Part shown: positions 15,122 to 23,688 of the stretch, in pieces
Layout: every line of letters begins with the position of its first letter
Position numbering within the stretch: the stretch's first letter is position 1
DNA from: Lachnospiraceae bacterium
GTDB lineage: Bacteria > Bacillota > Clostridia > Lachnospirales > Lachnospiraceae
Assembly (NCBI GenBank): GCA_900751995.1
Contig: CAADTP010000028.1
Span: 1 to 27,607 of the forward strand
Direction of reading: 5' to 3'
DNA length: 27,607 nucleotides
Notes under the pieces: model-generated
The model's database searches: none
The model's input: the letters and a program-made list of their open reading frames with translations, nothing else
Told to the model about the DNA's origin: nothing
Position numbers and translations under genes: made by a program

Positions 15122-16423
15122 TCAACCTCTTTGATTAATTATTTTCAAAAGCTCAGCCAGAGTTTCTGATTCTTCATAAAAAAATCTCGTACATTCTGTC
15201 CGTCTGTCACGGATCATGATGACCAGCTCCTGAAGCAGATAGCGAAGACCATTTCCCTCAAAATTAAAGCTGTAGCGTTTCAGGAATTCCTGACCTTCTA
15301 TTTTTGCTTCAAAATATCCGGTATTCCACCAGTCACCGGGTACGGTGATACGCCCCCTGGTTCCGATGATCGCAAGCTCGTTTTCCACATCCACCGTTGT
15401 TCCGATCTCAATGGTCGCCAGTGCCCGGAGATACTTCATCGTGATCATATCATAAATAAAGCAGCCGTCACTGCTTTTCACCGCATTGCTCTTCACATCC
15501 AGGTAATCCTTACCGAGAAGCTTGATGCATGCACACAGCGCCTGGCTGACTGTTTCGCTGAAATTTTTTCCGCCCTCAAAATCATCCTGAGAAATCGCGC
15601 ATTTTACAGCTACCACATCTCCCACAAGCGCTCCATGTGTCAGCCAGACAAGCTGCGTAAACGCGCGCAGATAGACCATGGTAAGCTTCTCTACCAGAAC
15701 AACCTGATGTGCCTTTGCCAGTGCAAACAGCTCTCTTATCTCTTCCGGTTCCAGAGCCATAGGCGTGTCACTGATCACATATTTATCACATTCCAGTGCC
15801 TTTCGGATATAATCTGCCCTGTTTTTCAGACCGGATCGGATATAAATGATATCCAATCCTTCCAGAAACTGCCCGTAATCTGTACCATAAGAGTCAAGTT
15901 CGTATCTGTCACAGAATTCTCTCGCAACAAAAACGTCCTCGGAATACACACTTTCTACATGCAGTCCGCTGACATACTTGGACTCCATCACCATTTCGTT
16001 GTCCTCTGTATCATCCGTAACAATGCCCATGCTGTAGATCATACCCTCACTTCTGAGCTTGGTACTGGAAATATTTTTGGTACGTTCCAGATAAACGACC
16101 TCACAGTAATTCTTCAGATAATCAAATTTGCCACGCCAGTCCGAACCGACTACCAGAAGGTCGATATTGTATTTTGTAATGTCATTTAGCTTCTGCCCCT
16201 GATATTCCTCTACAATGATCTCATCCGCAAAACCAGTCTTGCGGACATTTTCGATACGCTTCAGAAGGCTGTCCTGTACATTCAGCTTGCCGCGTTCGAT
16301 ATCATAGCTTTCACTGGTGACACCCACAACAAGATAATCCCCCAGCTCCCTGGCTCTTTTCAGAATATTGTAATGTCCCTGGTGGAACAGATCAAAGGTA
16401 CCGTAAGTAATGACTTTTTTCAT
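15122..16423 (-). CDS. Glycerol-3-phosphate cytidylyltransferase-like/Gfo-Idh-MocA-like fusion
   Basis: 433 residues with two parts. Residues 1-130 are a TagD/TarD-like cytidylyltransferase: YGTFDLFHQGHYNIL with the HxGH motif at 14-17, and RTKNISSTKLR near 120, the counterpart of RTxGISTT. Residues about 131-430 resemble a Gfo/Idh/MocA oxidoreductase: a Rossmann-like start without a clear GxGxxG, then SDTPMALEPEEIRELFALAKAHQVVLVEKL (in part), where the EK-type catalytic region is kept. The fusion suggests that an NAD(P)-dependent reductase makes an alditol phosphate that the first domain activates with CTP. CDP-glycerol or another CDP-alditol is likely; LicD next door would use it. The start ATG has AGGA about 11 nt upstream and overlaps no neighbour (7-nt gap). 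Confidence 0.8.
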   Translation of the reverse strand: MKKVITYGTFDLFHQGHYNILKRARELGDYLVVGVTSESYDIERGKLNVQDSLLKRIENVRKTGFADEIIVEEYQGQKLNDITKYNIDLLVVGSDWRGKFDYLKNYCEVVYLERTKNISSTKLRSEGMIYSMGIVTDDTEDNEMVMESKYVSGLHVESVYSEDVFVAREFCDRYELDSYGTDYGQFLEGLDIIYIRSGLKNRADYIRKALECDKYVISDTPMALEPEEIRELFALAKAHQVVLVEKLTMVYLRAFTQLVWLTHGALVGDVVAVKCAISQDDFEGGKNFSETVSQALCACIKLLGKDYLDVKSNAVKSSDGCFIYDMITMKYLRALATIEIGTTVDVENELAIIGTRGRITVPGDWWNTGYFEAKIEGQEFLKRYSFNFEGNGLRYLLQELVIMIRDRRTECTRFFYEESETLAELLKIINQRG

Positions 16424-16430
16424 TATTAAT

Positions 16431-17795
16431 TTAATCCTGCGCTTTCTCTTCTTTATTTTTCAAAAGCACTTCCATTTCCCCCTGCGGTTCTGTGATCTTT
16501 AATATATCATCCAGGTCCTGGAGCTGCTCAAATTCCTGTGGAGCTCCGGCATCATCCATGCCTTCCTCCATCTCAAGATCCTCATCTACAAAGAAATCCT
16601 CGCCACGGATTTCTTCCGTCTCTTCTGTCTCATGTTCCAGTACAGCCGCCACATCGTCCTTCACCTTACGTGCATCCTCCTCGTCCAGAGTTGCCGCAAG
16701 CTCCTCAATGGCTTTCTTTCTTTTCAGTATGATCTCATAACGGTCATCTTCATCATATTCATCCTCAAGTCCTTCATCCTGCACCTGCCTCTCACGTTTG
16801 AACAGAATAAATGTAAGCAGGTTTAGTACCCCTCCGTAGAGGAAAGATACCGGCTTGCTTCCAAGGATCAGCACAAGCACCCAGGATACTCCGAAAAGCA
16901 CCCAGACATTCAGCATCTGCGGGATGCTGAGAAGAAGCAGGCCGTTGAGTACGATCATGATCGGATAATGGAAAAAATAAATCCCCATGGTATTTCTTCC
17001 AACAAAGGTAACCGGCAGCTTCACATCCGGGATCAATGCCAGAAACGTCAGCACCAGCACAAAAGATACCAGATACATCAGAAGGCGGATCAGCATTCCT
17101 GTGATATCATCCATTCCCGATAACTGATACGTATGATTCCCACGGAAAATATCTACCGGGATCTCATTGGCGATCATAAAATTCGGAACTGCATACAAAA
17201 GCAGGGCTGAAACCAGGAGCAGGATCCATTTACCCTTGAATTTACGGACCACGTCTGTGTAATCACTCTTCCACAGATAGCCTGCCACAAAAAACGGAAA
17301 AAATACAACAATCCTGGAGCTTGAAAGATAGGTCGTAAATTCCGGTCTTGTTCCTGCCCACAATGCAAAAATAATGCTCAGAGGCACGATAAAACGTATC
17401 TTGCCAAGTGCTTCGATAGTCAGCCTGTAGATAAACAATGCCAGCACATACCACATAACTGTTCCGGACGGACGGAGCAGCTCATAATCCATGCTTCTGC
17501 CGGTCCAGATATAAGCATACCAGGTCAGACTGTATCCAAGAATATAAGGGATCAGCAGATTCTTCACATTCTTCAGTACATCCTGTGGCTTCTTGGAAAG
17601 ATATCCAGATATAAAAATAAAAGCAGGCATGTGAAAAATGGTGATCCCATACCATACATAACGCACCACCATGTCCACCTTGACCAGCTGAAATGCGATC
17701 AGATGATTAAATACGACAAGAAAGATCAGTACTACTTTAATGTTATCGACCAGGTAAGAATACGGAACTCCCTGGCTATCCGTTCTCTGTTTCAT
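16431..17795 (-). CDS. Acyltransferase family 3 membrane protein with acidic C-terminal tail
   Basis: 454 residues. Residues 1-330 are an Acyltransferase_3 (OafA/NodX-like) membrane domain with about ten hydrophobic spans, an N-terminal DNIKVVLIFLVVFNHL motif with the conserved histidine, and FISGYL and NTMGIYFFHYP blocks. Such proteins O-acetylate or otherwise acylate surface sugars using acyl-CoA. Residues 332-454 form a highly acidic cytosolic tail rich in Asp and Glu, with a predicted helical part (RYEIILKRKKAIEELAATLD). This tail is unusual for the family. The start ATG has AAGGTGG 6 nt upstream. A candidate promoter lies just upstream (17835-17863). Confidence 0.85.
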   Translation of the reverse strand: MKQRTDSQGVPYSYLVDNIKVVLIFLVVFNHLIAFQLVKVDMVVRYVWYGITIFHMPAFIFISGYLSKKPQDVLKNVKNLLIPYILGYSLTWYAYIWTGRSMDYELLRPSGTVMWYVLALFIYRLTIEALGKIRFIVPLSIIFALWAGTRPEFTTYLSSSRIVVFFPFFVAGYLWKSDYTDVVRKFKGKWILLLVSALLLYAVPNFMIANEIPVDIFRGNHTYQLSGMDDITGMLIRLLMYLVSFVLVLTFLALIPDVKLPVTFVGRNTMGIYFFHYPIMIVLNGLLLLSIPQMLNVWVLFGVSWVLVLILGSKPVSFLYGGVLNLLTFILFKRERQVQDEGLEDEYDEDDRYEIILKRKKAIEELAATLDEEDARKVKDDVAAVLEHETEETEEIRGEDFFVDEDLEMEEGMDDAGAPQEFEQLQDLDDILKITEPQGEMEVLLKNKEEKAQD

Positions 17796-17834
17796 TTGTT
17801 TCCACCTTGTAATATTTGATAAAAGTATGAATAA

Positions 17835-17863
17835 ATAATAACATATATTTATGAATTTGGAAA
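17835..17863 (-). promoter_or_regulatory. Candidate internal promoter before the acyltransferase gene
   Basis: Minus strand: -35-like TTTCCA (17863-17858), spacer of 17, extended -10 TGTTATTAT (-10 box 17840-17835). It lies in an AT-rich 114-nt gap, unlike the tight joints downstream, and would express the acyltransferase-to-SDR half of the cluster independently. Confidence 0.5.
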
Positions 17864-17909
17864 TAAAGAATTAATATATGTCAGAATTATTCACCTCTTC
17901 CAGAATTTT

Positions 17910-18653
17910 TCAACGGTATTTCCATATCCCGTGGAGCGCATAGGAAACAAAGAAAAACAGACTCTTCAGCGGACCATATCCCACATACCGATACACCTGA
18001 TAAGTCATTGCCGCAGACTTCAGCTTATTTCTGGATTTTCCCCCTTCACTGAGCCGGTATTTCAGGTAAGGTCTGTTGATCCCTGCTGCAAATCCTCCCT
18101 TTCCCAATATCCGGAGCCAGGTAATGTAATCTTCATGGCTGTCATCATGCTCCATTGGAAACGCAAGTGCATCTTCTCTGCGCAGCAATACGGAAGAACA
18201 GTTGATGCTGTTATGCTTCAGAAGCTCCCTGTATGTGATCCGTTCCTTTACCGGAATATATTTGCCGGTAGTGCGCCCATCCGGCGTCATCAGCTCTCTT
18301 CCGGTGGAGCAGATCGCACAGCCGGTCTGTTCCATAACCTCTGTCTGGGCTTTCAGCTTGCCCTTTTCCCACCAGTCATCCGCATCCAGAAATGCAATAT
18401 ATTTTCCCCGGGCTTCCTTTACGCCCCTGTTTCTGGAACGGGCAGCCCCCATATTCTGTTCATTTTGGATATAACGGATCTTTCCGCTGTCCATATATTT
18501 CATTACAGCAAGTTCTGTGCCGTCTGCAGAACAGTCATCAATGACCAGCACTTCTACCGGAACCTCCTGTCCCAGTGCTGATTCGATCGCTTTTCCAATA
18601 TATCTTTCCCCGTTATATACGGGCATCACTACGGAAACCAACGGCTTTTCCAT
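17910..18653 (-). CDS. Family 2 glycosyltransferase
   Basis: 247 residues with a GT-A fold: EKPLVSVVMPVYNGERYI at the start, VEVLVIDDCSADGT (34-46), NMGAARSRNRGVKEARG (in 68-83) and the metal/nucleotide motif FLDADDWW around 90-92. It adds a sugar from a nucleotide-sugar donor to a lipid-linked acceptor in the cytosol; the sugar cannot be told. The C-terminus has a hydrophobic stretch near 225-240 and no full membrane domain. I moved the start from an in-frame GTG-type codon to ATG at 18653, since GGAGG is 7 nt before it. A strong hairpin lies between it and the upstream sugar transferase gene. Confidence 0.88.
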   Translation of the reverse strand: MEKPLVSVVMPVYNGERYIGKAIESALGQEVPVEVLVIDDCSADGTELAVMKYMDSGKIRYIQNEQNMGAARSRNRGVKEARGKYIAFLDADDWWEKGKLKAQTEVMEQTGCAICSTGRELMTPDGRTTGKYIPVKERITYRELLKHNSINCSSVLLRREDALAFPMEHDDSHEDYITWLRILGKGGFAAGINRPYLKYRLSEGGKSRNKLKSAAMTYQVYRYVGYGPLKSLFFFVSYALHGIWKYR

Positions 18654-18680
18654 AAAACAACCTCCGTCCTCTCTATCCAC

Positions 18681-18723
18681 AAAATGCGCGTCAGGATGAT
18701 CTGCCGCAGCCTGACACGCATTT
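18681..18723 (-). terminator. Hairpin between sugar transferase and GT2 genes (attenuator-like)
   Basis: Minus strand arms AAATGCGTGTCAGG (18723-18710) and CCTGACGCGCATTT (18695-18682), 14 bp with one G-T pair and a 14-nt loop, then only four T. It follows the sugar transferase stop by 11 nt. It may terminate part of the transcripts or stabilise the upstream mRNA 3' end. Confidence 0.6.
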
Positions 18724-18734
18724 CGTTTCGTTAC

Positions 18735-20111
18735 TTATTTTTTGTCTTCGGAATCCTTAAGAGCGTTCTTCTGATTATCATCCACGCCCTCGGAAACTTC
18801 TTTCTGGAAAAAGATCTTTACAGTCATAAACAGAAGCTTGATATCCAGAAGGAATGAATAATTTTCAATATAAAACAGATCCAGCTTCAGCTTATCATAC
18901 GGTGTGGTGTTATATTTGCCATATACCTGAGCATAACCGGTCAGTCCGGCTTTTACCTTAAGACGATAGTGGAATTCCGGGATTTCCTGCTCATATTCCT
19001 GCATGATCACATCTCGTTCCGGACGTGGACCTACCAGAGACATATCACCCATAAACACGTTAAACAGCTGGGGAAGCTCATCCAGATGCAGGTTACGCAG
19101 GACATGTCCTACCGGTGTGATACGGGAATCGTGCTTGGACGCAAGACGTGCCCCGTTCTTCTCGGAATCCACACACATGCTTCGGAATTTCCGGATGCGG
19201 AATTCCTTTCCCTGATAGGTAAGACGATCCTGGAGATAAAATACCGGACCGCCGTCATAAGCCTTCACCGCAATGGCAATGATCAGCATGATGGGTGAGG
19301 ATACGATGATCCCAAGTCCGGAAACAATGATATCCAGAACTCTCTTGGCTGCACGCTGCTCCATGGAAAGTCCCTGATTCCTGCACATCAGAAGCGGCGT
19401 ATCAAACAGATGGATCCTGTCTGTTCCAAGCAGGATGATATCGGAAATCTTCGGGCTCATATAGCAGCGGATGGAATGAGAAAAACAGTATTTCAGATAC
19501 CTGTTTCGGATCTGGGACGGAAGATCCCAGATGATCACGCCTTCATAATCTTCCATCATGGCATGGATCTTCTCTTCGCCCTCACGGATATGAACCTTAC
19601 CGCTGATATCGTATTTATCCTTTCGGGTGTTCATCTTGTGAATCACATCACCGGGATCACGGTCTCCGTAGATCACCAGCAGCCTTCTGGCTCCGTACAG
19701 TCTGGAGTAAATATACCTGGAGCCCCAGATCCACAGTACCGTCACAACAAGCTGGACTCCGGTCATTTCGATCACCGGTCTGGCCGACATAAACCATCTG
19801 TTGATCAGTGTGATCTGAAAATACGTCACAACATTGGTACAGATCGTTGCCAGCGTCAATGAATAAAATACATCGATACGCTTCAGATAGCCTACCTTCA
19901 GACCTCCGTAAAGCTTGGCAAACATCAGATAGATCAGCGCATAGATCAGGATCATTACCCAGTTACCTTTTCTCCAGAATGGCTTCAGGATCAGGTCACT
20001 GTAAAAATCATACCATACATAAGCAAAGATCGCTGCCTGTGCGATTACGATCAGACTTGCCAGACAAAATACCACAAATCTCTTATAATCTTCTCTTTTA
20101 CTTCTATTCAC
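18735..20111 (-). CDS. Polyprenyl-phosphate sugar-1-phosphate transferase (initiating PGT)
   Basis: 458 residues of the WcaJ/CpsE type. Residues 10-135 contain about four membrane spans, 140-245 a soluble Rossmann-like middle domain, and 251-440 the catalytic Bac_transf domain: KRVLDI with a re-entrant helix at 257-283, KFRSM (308-312), DELPQLFNV (344-352), GPRPER (361-366) and KAGLTGYAQVYGKY (387-400). It moves a hexose or GlcNAc-type phosphate from a UDP-sugar to undecaprenyl phosphate, the first step of many capsule or exopolysaccharide pathways. The start is GTG with AGGAAGGAAG upstream. A good promoter is at 20153-20181. It is the first gene of the glycan operon. Confidence 0.92.
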   Translation of the reverse strand: MNRSKREDYKRFVVFCLASLIVIAQAAIFAYVWYDFYSDLILKPFWRKGNWVMILIYALIYLMFAKLYGGLKVGYLKRIDVFYSLTLATICTNVVTYFQITLINRWFMSARPVIEMTGVQLVVTVLWIWGSRYIYSRLYGARRLLVIYGDRDPGDVIHKMNTRKDKYDISGKVHIREGEEKIHAMMEDYEGVIIWDLPSQIRNRYLKYCFSHSIRCYMSPKISDIILLGTDRIHLFDTPLLMCRNQGLSMEQRAAKRVLDIIVSGLGIIVSSPIMLIIAIAVKAYDGGPVFYLQDRLTYQGKEFRIRKFRSMCVDSEKNGARLASKHDSRITPVGHVLRNLHLDELPQLFNVFMGDMSLVGPRPERDVIMQEYEQEIPEFHYRLKVKAGLTGYAQVYGKYNTTPYDKLKLDLFYIENYSFLLDIKLLFMTVKIFFQKEVSEGVDDNQKNALKDSEDKK

Positions 20112-20152
20112 AGATTTTTCTTCCTTCCTGAGGAGTAGATATTAACTTCATC

Positions 20153-20181
20153 ATTATAGCCAATATATACTCTTACGTCCA
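20153..20181 (-). promoter_or_regulatory. Promoter of the surface-glycan operon
   Basis: Minus strand: -35 TGGACG (20181-20176), spacer of 17, -10 TATAAT (20158-20153), about 40 nt before the GTG start. A short inverted repeat CAGAG-GAAT-CTCTG sits just upstream of or overlaps the -35 and may be a regulatory site. Confidence 0.7.
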
Positions 20182-20243
20182 GAGATTCCTCTGATTTTTC
20201 TCCTGATATTTTCCTGTCAGGATGTTTTTTTCCGTGACTATAG

Positions 20244-20277
20244 CAAAAATCCCCAGGAGCTTACCCGGGGATTTTTG
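20244..20277. terminator. Terminator after ugpB
   Basis: Near-perfect arms CAAAAATCCCC (20244-20254) and GGGGATTTTTG (20267-20277) with a 12-nt loop. It carries T tracts on both strands, so it is bidirectional in form. It ends the ugp operon and isolates the glycan operon promoter. Confidence 0.9.
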
Positions 20278-20323
20278 GCTGTATATATTTATTTTTCTTT
20301 TTCAGTTTCCACGCCTTTTCGAA

Positions 20324-21685
20324 TTATTCATTCACCAGGTTATACTCTTCGATGGATTTGTTGATGGAATCTGCCATGTTTTTCACAGCTGTATCCACAT
20401 CCTCTTTTCCGTTGAGCATGCTCTCAATCTCGGATTCCACGGTAGCTCTTGCCTCCGGGAATACACTTAACAGAGCGCCTACATAGTCGGCGGAAGAATC
20501 ATGGAGCTGGTCGATCGCTGTCTGGAACTGCGGATATTTTGCAACATTATCCTTAAATACCTGCTCTTCCTGAGACTTTACAGTTACAGGGAAATATCCG
20601 GTCTGTGCGTTCCAGTAAGCCTGAGACTCCGGAGAGATCAGGAATTTTACGAACTCCCATGTTGCACGAAGCTTTTTCGGATCATTGTTGTTCAGTGCCC
20701 AAAGAGATGCACCACCGATGGAAACACCGCCCTCATCACTGGATTTGATCTTCGGGAAGTATGCAGTACCAACCTCAAATTTTCCGTTTACATCCTGAAG
20801 GATCTGTTTCAGGGAAGCTGTGGAGCCAAGAGTGATCGCAGATTTTCCTGCTGAGAAATCTGCCAAACCAGCATCGCCGCCTTTTCCTACGACCGGTGCG
20901 AAGCCCTTGTCGTTAAGATCCTTCCATGCTGTAAGGATATTCTTTGCAGCATCATTCTCGTCAAAAGCAACAGCTGTAGCAGCCTCTTTACGTCCGTTTC
21001 CGTTGTTTGCATACTCAAGGCCCTGCTTTCCGATAAACTGCTCGAAGAACCATCCGTAGATTCCAAGAGACATTACCTCGCCTGCGCCGCCTTTGTCCAG
21101 AAGATCCTGTCCGATCTCACCGATGCCCTCCAGGCTGTCCGGAATTTCTGTGATGCCTGCTTTATCAAACATATCCTTGTTGTAATACATGATCGGTGTG
21201 GAAGAGTTGAACGGCATGGAGTACAGCTCATTGTCGATGGTGTAGTATGCAGCCAGGTTCGGCTCGATCTCAGATACATCGTAGCTGTCTGCGTCGATCA
21301 TCTGCTGCATAGGCACGATCCATCCGGAATCGATCATGAATCTTGTTCCGATTTCATATACCTGTACAAGATCCGCACCCATGTTTCCGATCTGTGCACT
21401 TTTCAGCTTGTTCAGGGAATCATCATATTCACCCTGATACTGAGCATCTACAGTAATTCCGTATTCATTCTCATCGTTGAATTTTTTTACCAGTGTATCG
21501 ATCGCCTCACCATTGACACCACCCATGGAATGCCAGAAGGTAATGGTAGTTCCGTCTACATCGGAAGCATCTGCCATTTCTACTTTTTCATCTGTGCCGG
21601 CATCTGCGGCGAATACAGTTACTACGGAAAGAGAACCGATAGTCATTGCTGTGGTAAGGAAAGCTGCGATGATTTTTTTCTTCAT
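20324..21685 (-). CDS. ugpB: Glycerol-3-phosphate/glycerophosphodiester-type substrate-binding protein
   Basis: 453-residue family 1 solute-binding protein. Hallmarks match E. coli UgpB as I recall it: TFWHSMGGVNGEAIDTLVKKFN (in part), LVQVYEIGTRFM, MPFNSSTPIMYYNKD, GGASLWAL and QTGYFPVT. Signal peptide 1-26 ends TVFA before ADAG. There is no lipobox cysteine, which is odd for a Gram-positive binding protein; it may be held by another route or released. The start is the ATG at 21685 with AGAGGAG upstream; a further ATG 13 codons earlier has no good site. Last gene of the operon ugpC-A-E-B. Binding glycerol 3-phosphate or glycerophosphocholine is inferred from this likeness. Confidence 0.85.
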   Translation of the reverse strand: MKKKIIAAFLTTAMTIGSLSVVTVFAADAGTDEKVEMADASDVDGTTITFWHSMGGVNGEAIDTLVKKFNDENEYGITVDAQYQGEYDDSLNKLKSAQIGNMGADLVQVYEIGTRFMIDSGWIVPMQQMIDADSYDVSEIEPNLAAYYTIDNELYSMPFNSSTPIMYYNKDMFDKAGITEIPDSLEGIGEIGQDLLDKGGAGEVMSLGIYGWFFEQFIGKQGLEYANNGNGRKEAATAVAFDENDAAKNILTAWKDLNDKGFAPVVGKGGDAGLADFSAGKSAITLGSTASLKQILQDVNGKFEVGTAYFPKIKSSDEGGVSIGGASLWALNNNDPKKLRATWEFVKFLISPESQAYWNAQTGYFPVTVKSQEEQVFKDNVAKYPQFQTAIDQLHDSSADYVGALLSVFPEARATVESEIESMLNGKEDVDTAVKNMADSINKSIEEYNLVNE

Positions 21686-21828
21686 AACTTTTTTCTCCTC
21701 TTGAAAAATTTTCTCTTTTTTCATTTTTTTATATAAGATGAACTGCCCGTCTTACGACTTTGCAGTATCTTTTTGCATTATTTTTCCCCTTACATCAGGA
21801 TGCTGCAGGGTTGCTGCCTGCTCCGATA

Positions 21829-22746
21829 TCAGCCCTTGACTGCACCCGAGAACATTCCTCTGATCAGCTGTTTCTGTCCAACGATAAAAATAGAAATGGA
21901 CGGAATGATGATCATAACAACGCCTGCGATCATCAGGGTGATGGACTGTGAATCCACACTATCCAGCATACTGATACCAATCTGAACGGTTCGCATATTG
22001 TTGGAGCCTGTTACAAGCAGCGGCCACATGTACATATTCCATGCGTTGATAAAGGTATACACTGCCATAGCGCCAATAGCGGATTTTGTCAGCGGAAGCA
22101 GGATCCTTACGATAAATTTCAGATTGCTGCAGCCGTCAAGCTTTGCCGATTCATACAGTGAGATCGGGAAAGTCATGTAAAACTGGCGGAACAGGAAAAT
22201 TCCCATTGCGGATGTAAGGTAAGGCACGATCAGTACCTGATAAGTATCCAGCATTCCCCAGCTTGATACCGTCAGGTAGTTGGAAATGATCGTTGCCTCT
22301 CCCGGAACCATCATGGTTGCCATCACAACCATGAAGAGAATACCTTTTCCTTTGAATTCCAGGAAAGAAAACGCAAAAGCAGCAAGAGAACAGGTAATGA
22401 TCTGTCCGATGGTAATGCATCCCGCCATGATAAAGGAATTTAATATGAATCGGAGAAGTGGAACGGTGCGGAATGCATTGATAAAGTTGGAAAAGGTCGG
22501 ATTCTTGGGAAAGAGATTCAACTCTGTAGTAAACAGTTCACTGGAAGGCATCAGTGCAATACTGATGGCATAAAGCAATGGAAGCAGGATCAGAACTGCA
22601 AACACCACATTTGCCGTAACACGGAGCGCTGTTCTTGTCCTTCTCTTTGCAAGAGCCCTTGCATTCATAGCTTTTTTCAGCTCCAGAAGCTCCTCTTTTG
22701 ACATGTTTCCCACTGCCGGGACTGCCATATTTTCCATCTGGCTCAT
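21829..22746 (-). CDS. ugpE: ABC transporter permease (UgpE-like)
   Basis: 305 residues with six membrane spans and the MalG-type EAA loop ESAKLDGCSNLKFIVRILLP (220-239 region). NMRTVQIGI and a C-terminal RGMFSGAVKG are like UgpE. It pairs with the UgpA-like permease to form the import channel. A long N-terminal cytosolic extension (1-40) has SKEELLELKKAMNARALAKR. Its ATG overlaps the UgpA stop by one base (TGATG), so translation is coupled. After the stop there is a 140-nt gap to the ugpB start. Confidence 0.88.
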   Translation of the reverse strand: MSQMENMAVPAVGNMSKEELLELKKAMNARALAKRRTRTALRVTANVVFAVLILLPLLYAISIALMPSSELFTTELNLFPKNPTFSNFINAFRTVPLLRFILNSFIMAGCITIGQIITCSLAAFAFSFLEFKGKGILFMVVMATMMVPGEATIISNYLTVSSWGMLDTYQVLIVPYLTSAMGIFLFRQFYMTFPISLYESAKLDGCSNLKFIVRILLPLTKSAIGAMAVYTFINAWNMYMWPLLVTGSNNMRTVQIGISMLDSVDSQSITLMIAGVVMIIIPSISIFIVGQKQLIRGMFSGAVKG

Positions 22747-23609
22747 CAGTAATTCACTCCCTTCTTCTCAATACGGAACATGATCAGTGTGATGATCATG
22801 ATGATCACAAACAGGATAACAGACTGGGCTGCCGCACTTCCGAAGCGGTAGTTAAAAAACGCATCCCTGTAAATGGAATAAACAATAACATTGGTAGACT
22901 CATTAGGACCACCCTCTGTCAGGATCTTGATCTGTCCAAAGGACTGAAAGGCCTGTATGATATTTACCACCAGTGTGTAAAACATGATCGGGGAAAGTCC
23001 CGGAAGCGTCAGGCTGAAAAACTGCTGCACACTGCTGGCTCCATCCACAGAAGCTCTCTCATAAATGGTCTCATCAATATTTCCGAGTCCTGCGGAAAAA
23101 TACAGAAAATTGATCCCGCTGTTCAGCCACGCAGTAAGAATGGCTACGCAGATCAGAGCCGTGTTCGGATCGTTCAGCCAGTTGATATCCAGGCCGGTAA
23201 GCTTATTCACAATACCTACTGCCGGGTGGAGCATGATCTGAAAGATCATTGCTGCAGAGCTGGATGCAATAGCCATTGGCAGAGCATAGGATGTACTGAA
23301 CACCCGGATTCCCGGAAACGCCTTGTTACAAAGCACTGCTGCGATCAGACCAAGAAGCATGCCGCCGACCACAACGATCAGCACAAAGATCAGCGTTACC
23401 TTCAGACTGTTGATAAAGGATGCTGACTGAAGCAGCTCTTTATAATTGCCCAGACCAACGTACAGCTTTGCCTGTCCCATCTTGTTGGTCTTGTAAAGAC
23501 TTAAATAAATTGTTTTCACAAACGGATAAAACAGAAAAATTCCAAAAATAAGCATACAAGGCACCAGATATAAGTACGGTGTGATCTTGCTTTTGCTGTT
23601 ATTTTCCAT
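22746..23609 (-). CDS. ugpA: ABC transporter permease (UgpA-like)
   Basis: 287-residue MalF/UgpA-type permease: PYLYLVPCMLIFGIFLFYPF near the start, six membrane spans, and the EAA loop YERASVDGASSVQQFFSLTLP (in part). GQIKILTEGGPNESTNVIVYSIY is a typical MalF-type loop. The start is ATG 23609 because AAGGAGGAG lies 8 nt upstream; an ATG seven codons earlier precedes that site. A small hairpin (CAGGC/GCCTG) lies in the 79-nt gap after ugpC. Confidence 0.88.
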   Translation of the reverse strand: MENNSKSKITPYLYLVPCMLIFGIFLFYPFVKTIYLSLYKTNKMGQAKLYVGLGNYKELLQSASFINSLKVTLIFVLIVVVGGMLLGLIAAVLCNKAFPGIRVFSTSYALPMAIASSSAAMIFQIMLHPAVGIVNKLTGLDINWLNDPNTALICVAILTAWLNSGINFLYFSAGLGNIDETIYERASVDGASSVQQFFSLTLPGLSPIMFYTLVVNIIQAFQSFGQIKILTEGGPNESTNVIVYSIYRDAFFNYRFGSAAAQSVILFVIIMIITLIMFRIEKKGVNY

Positions 23610-23688
23610 AACTATTTCTCCTCCTTGCATAATCAGATTCTATTTACAGGCTGATCTGCCTGCACTCAAGCTTTTCCGTGACATAAAT

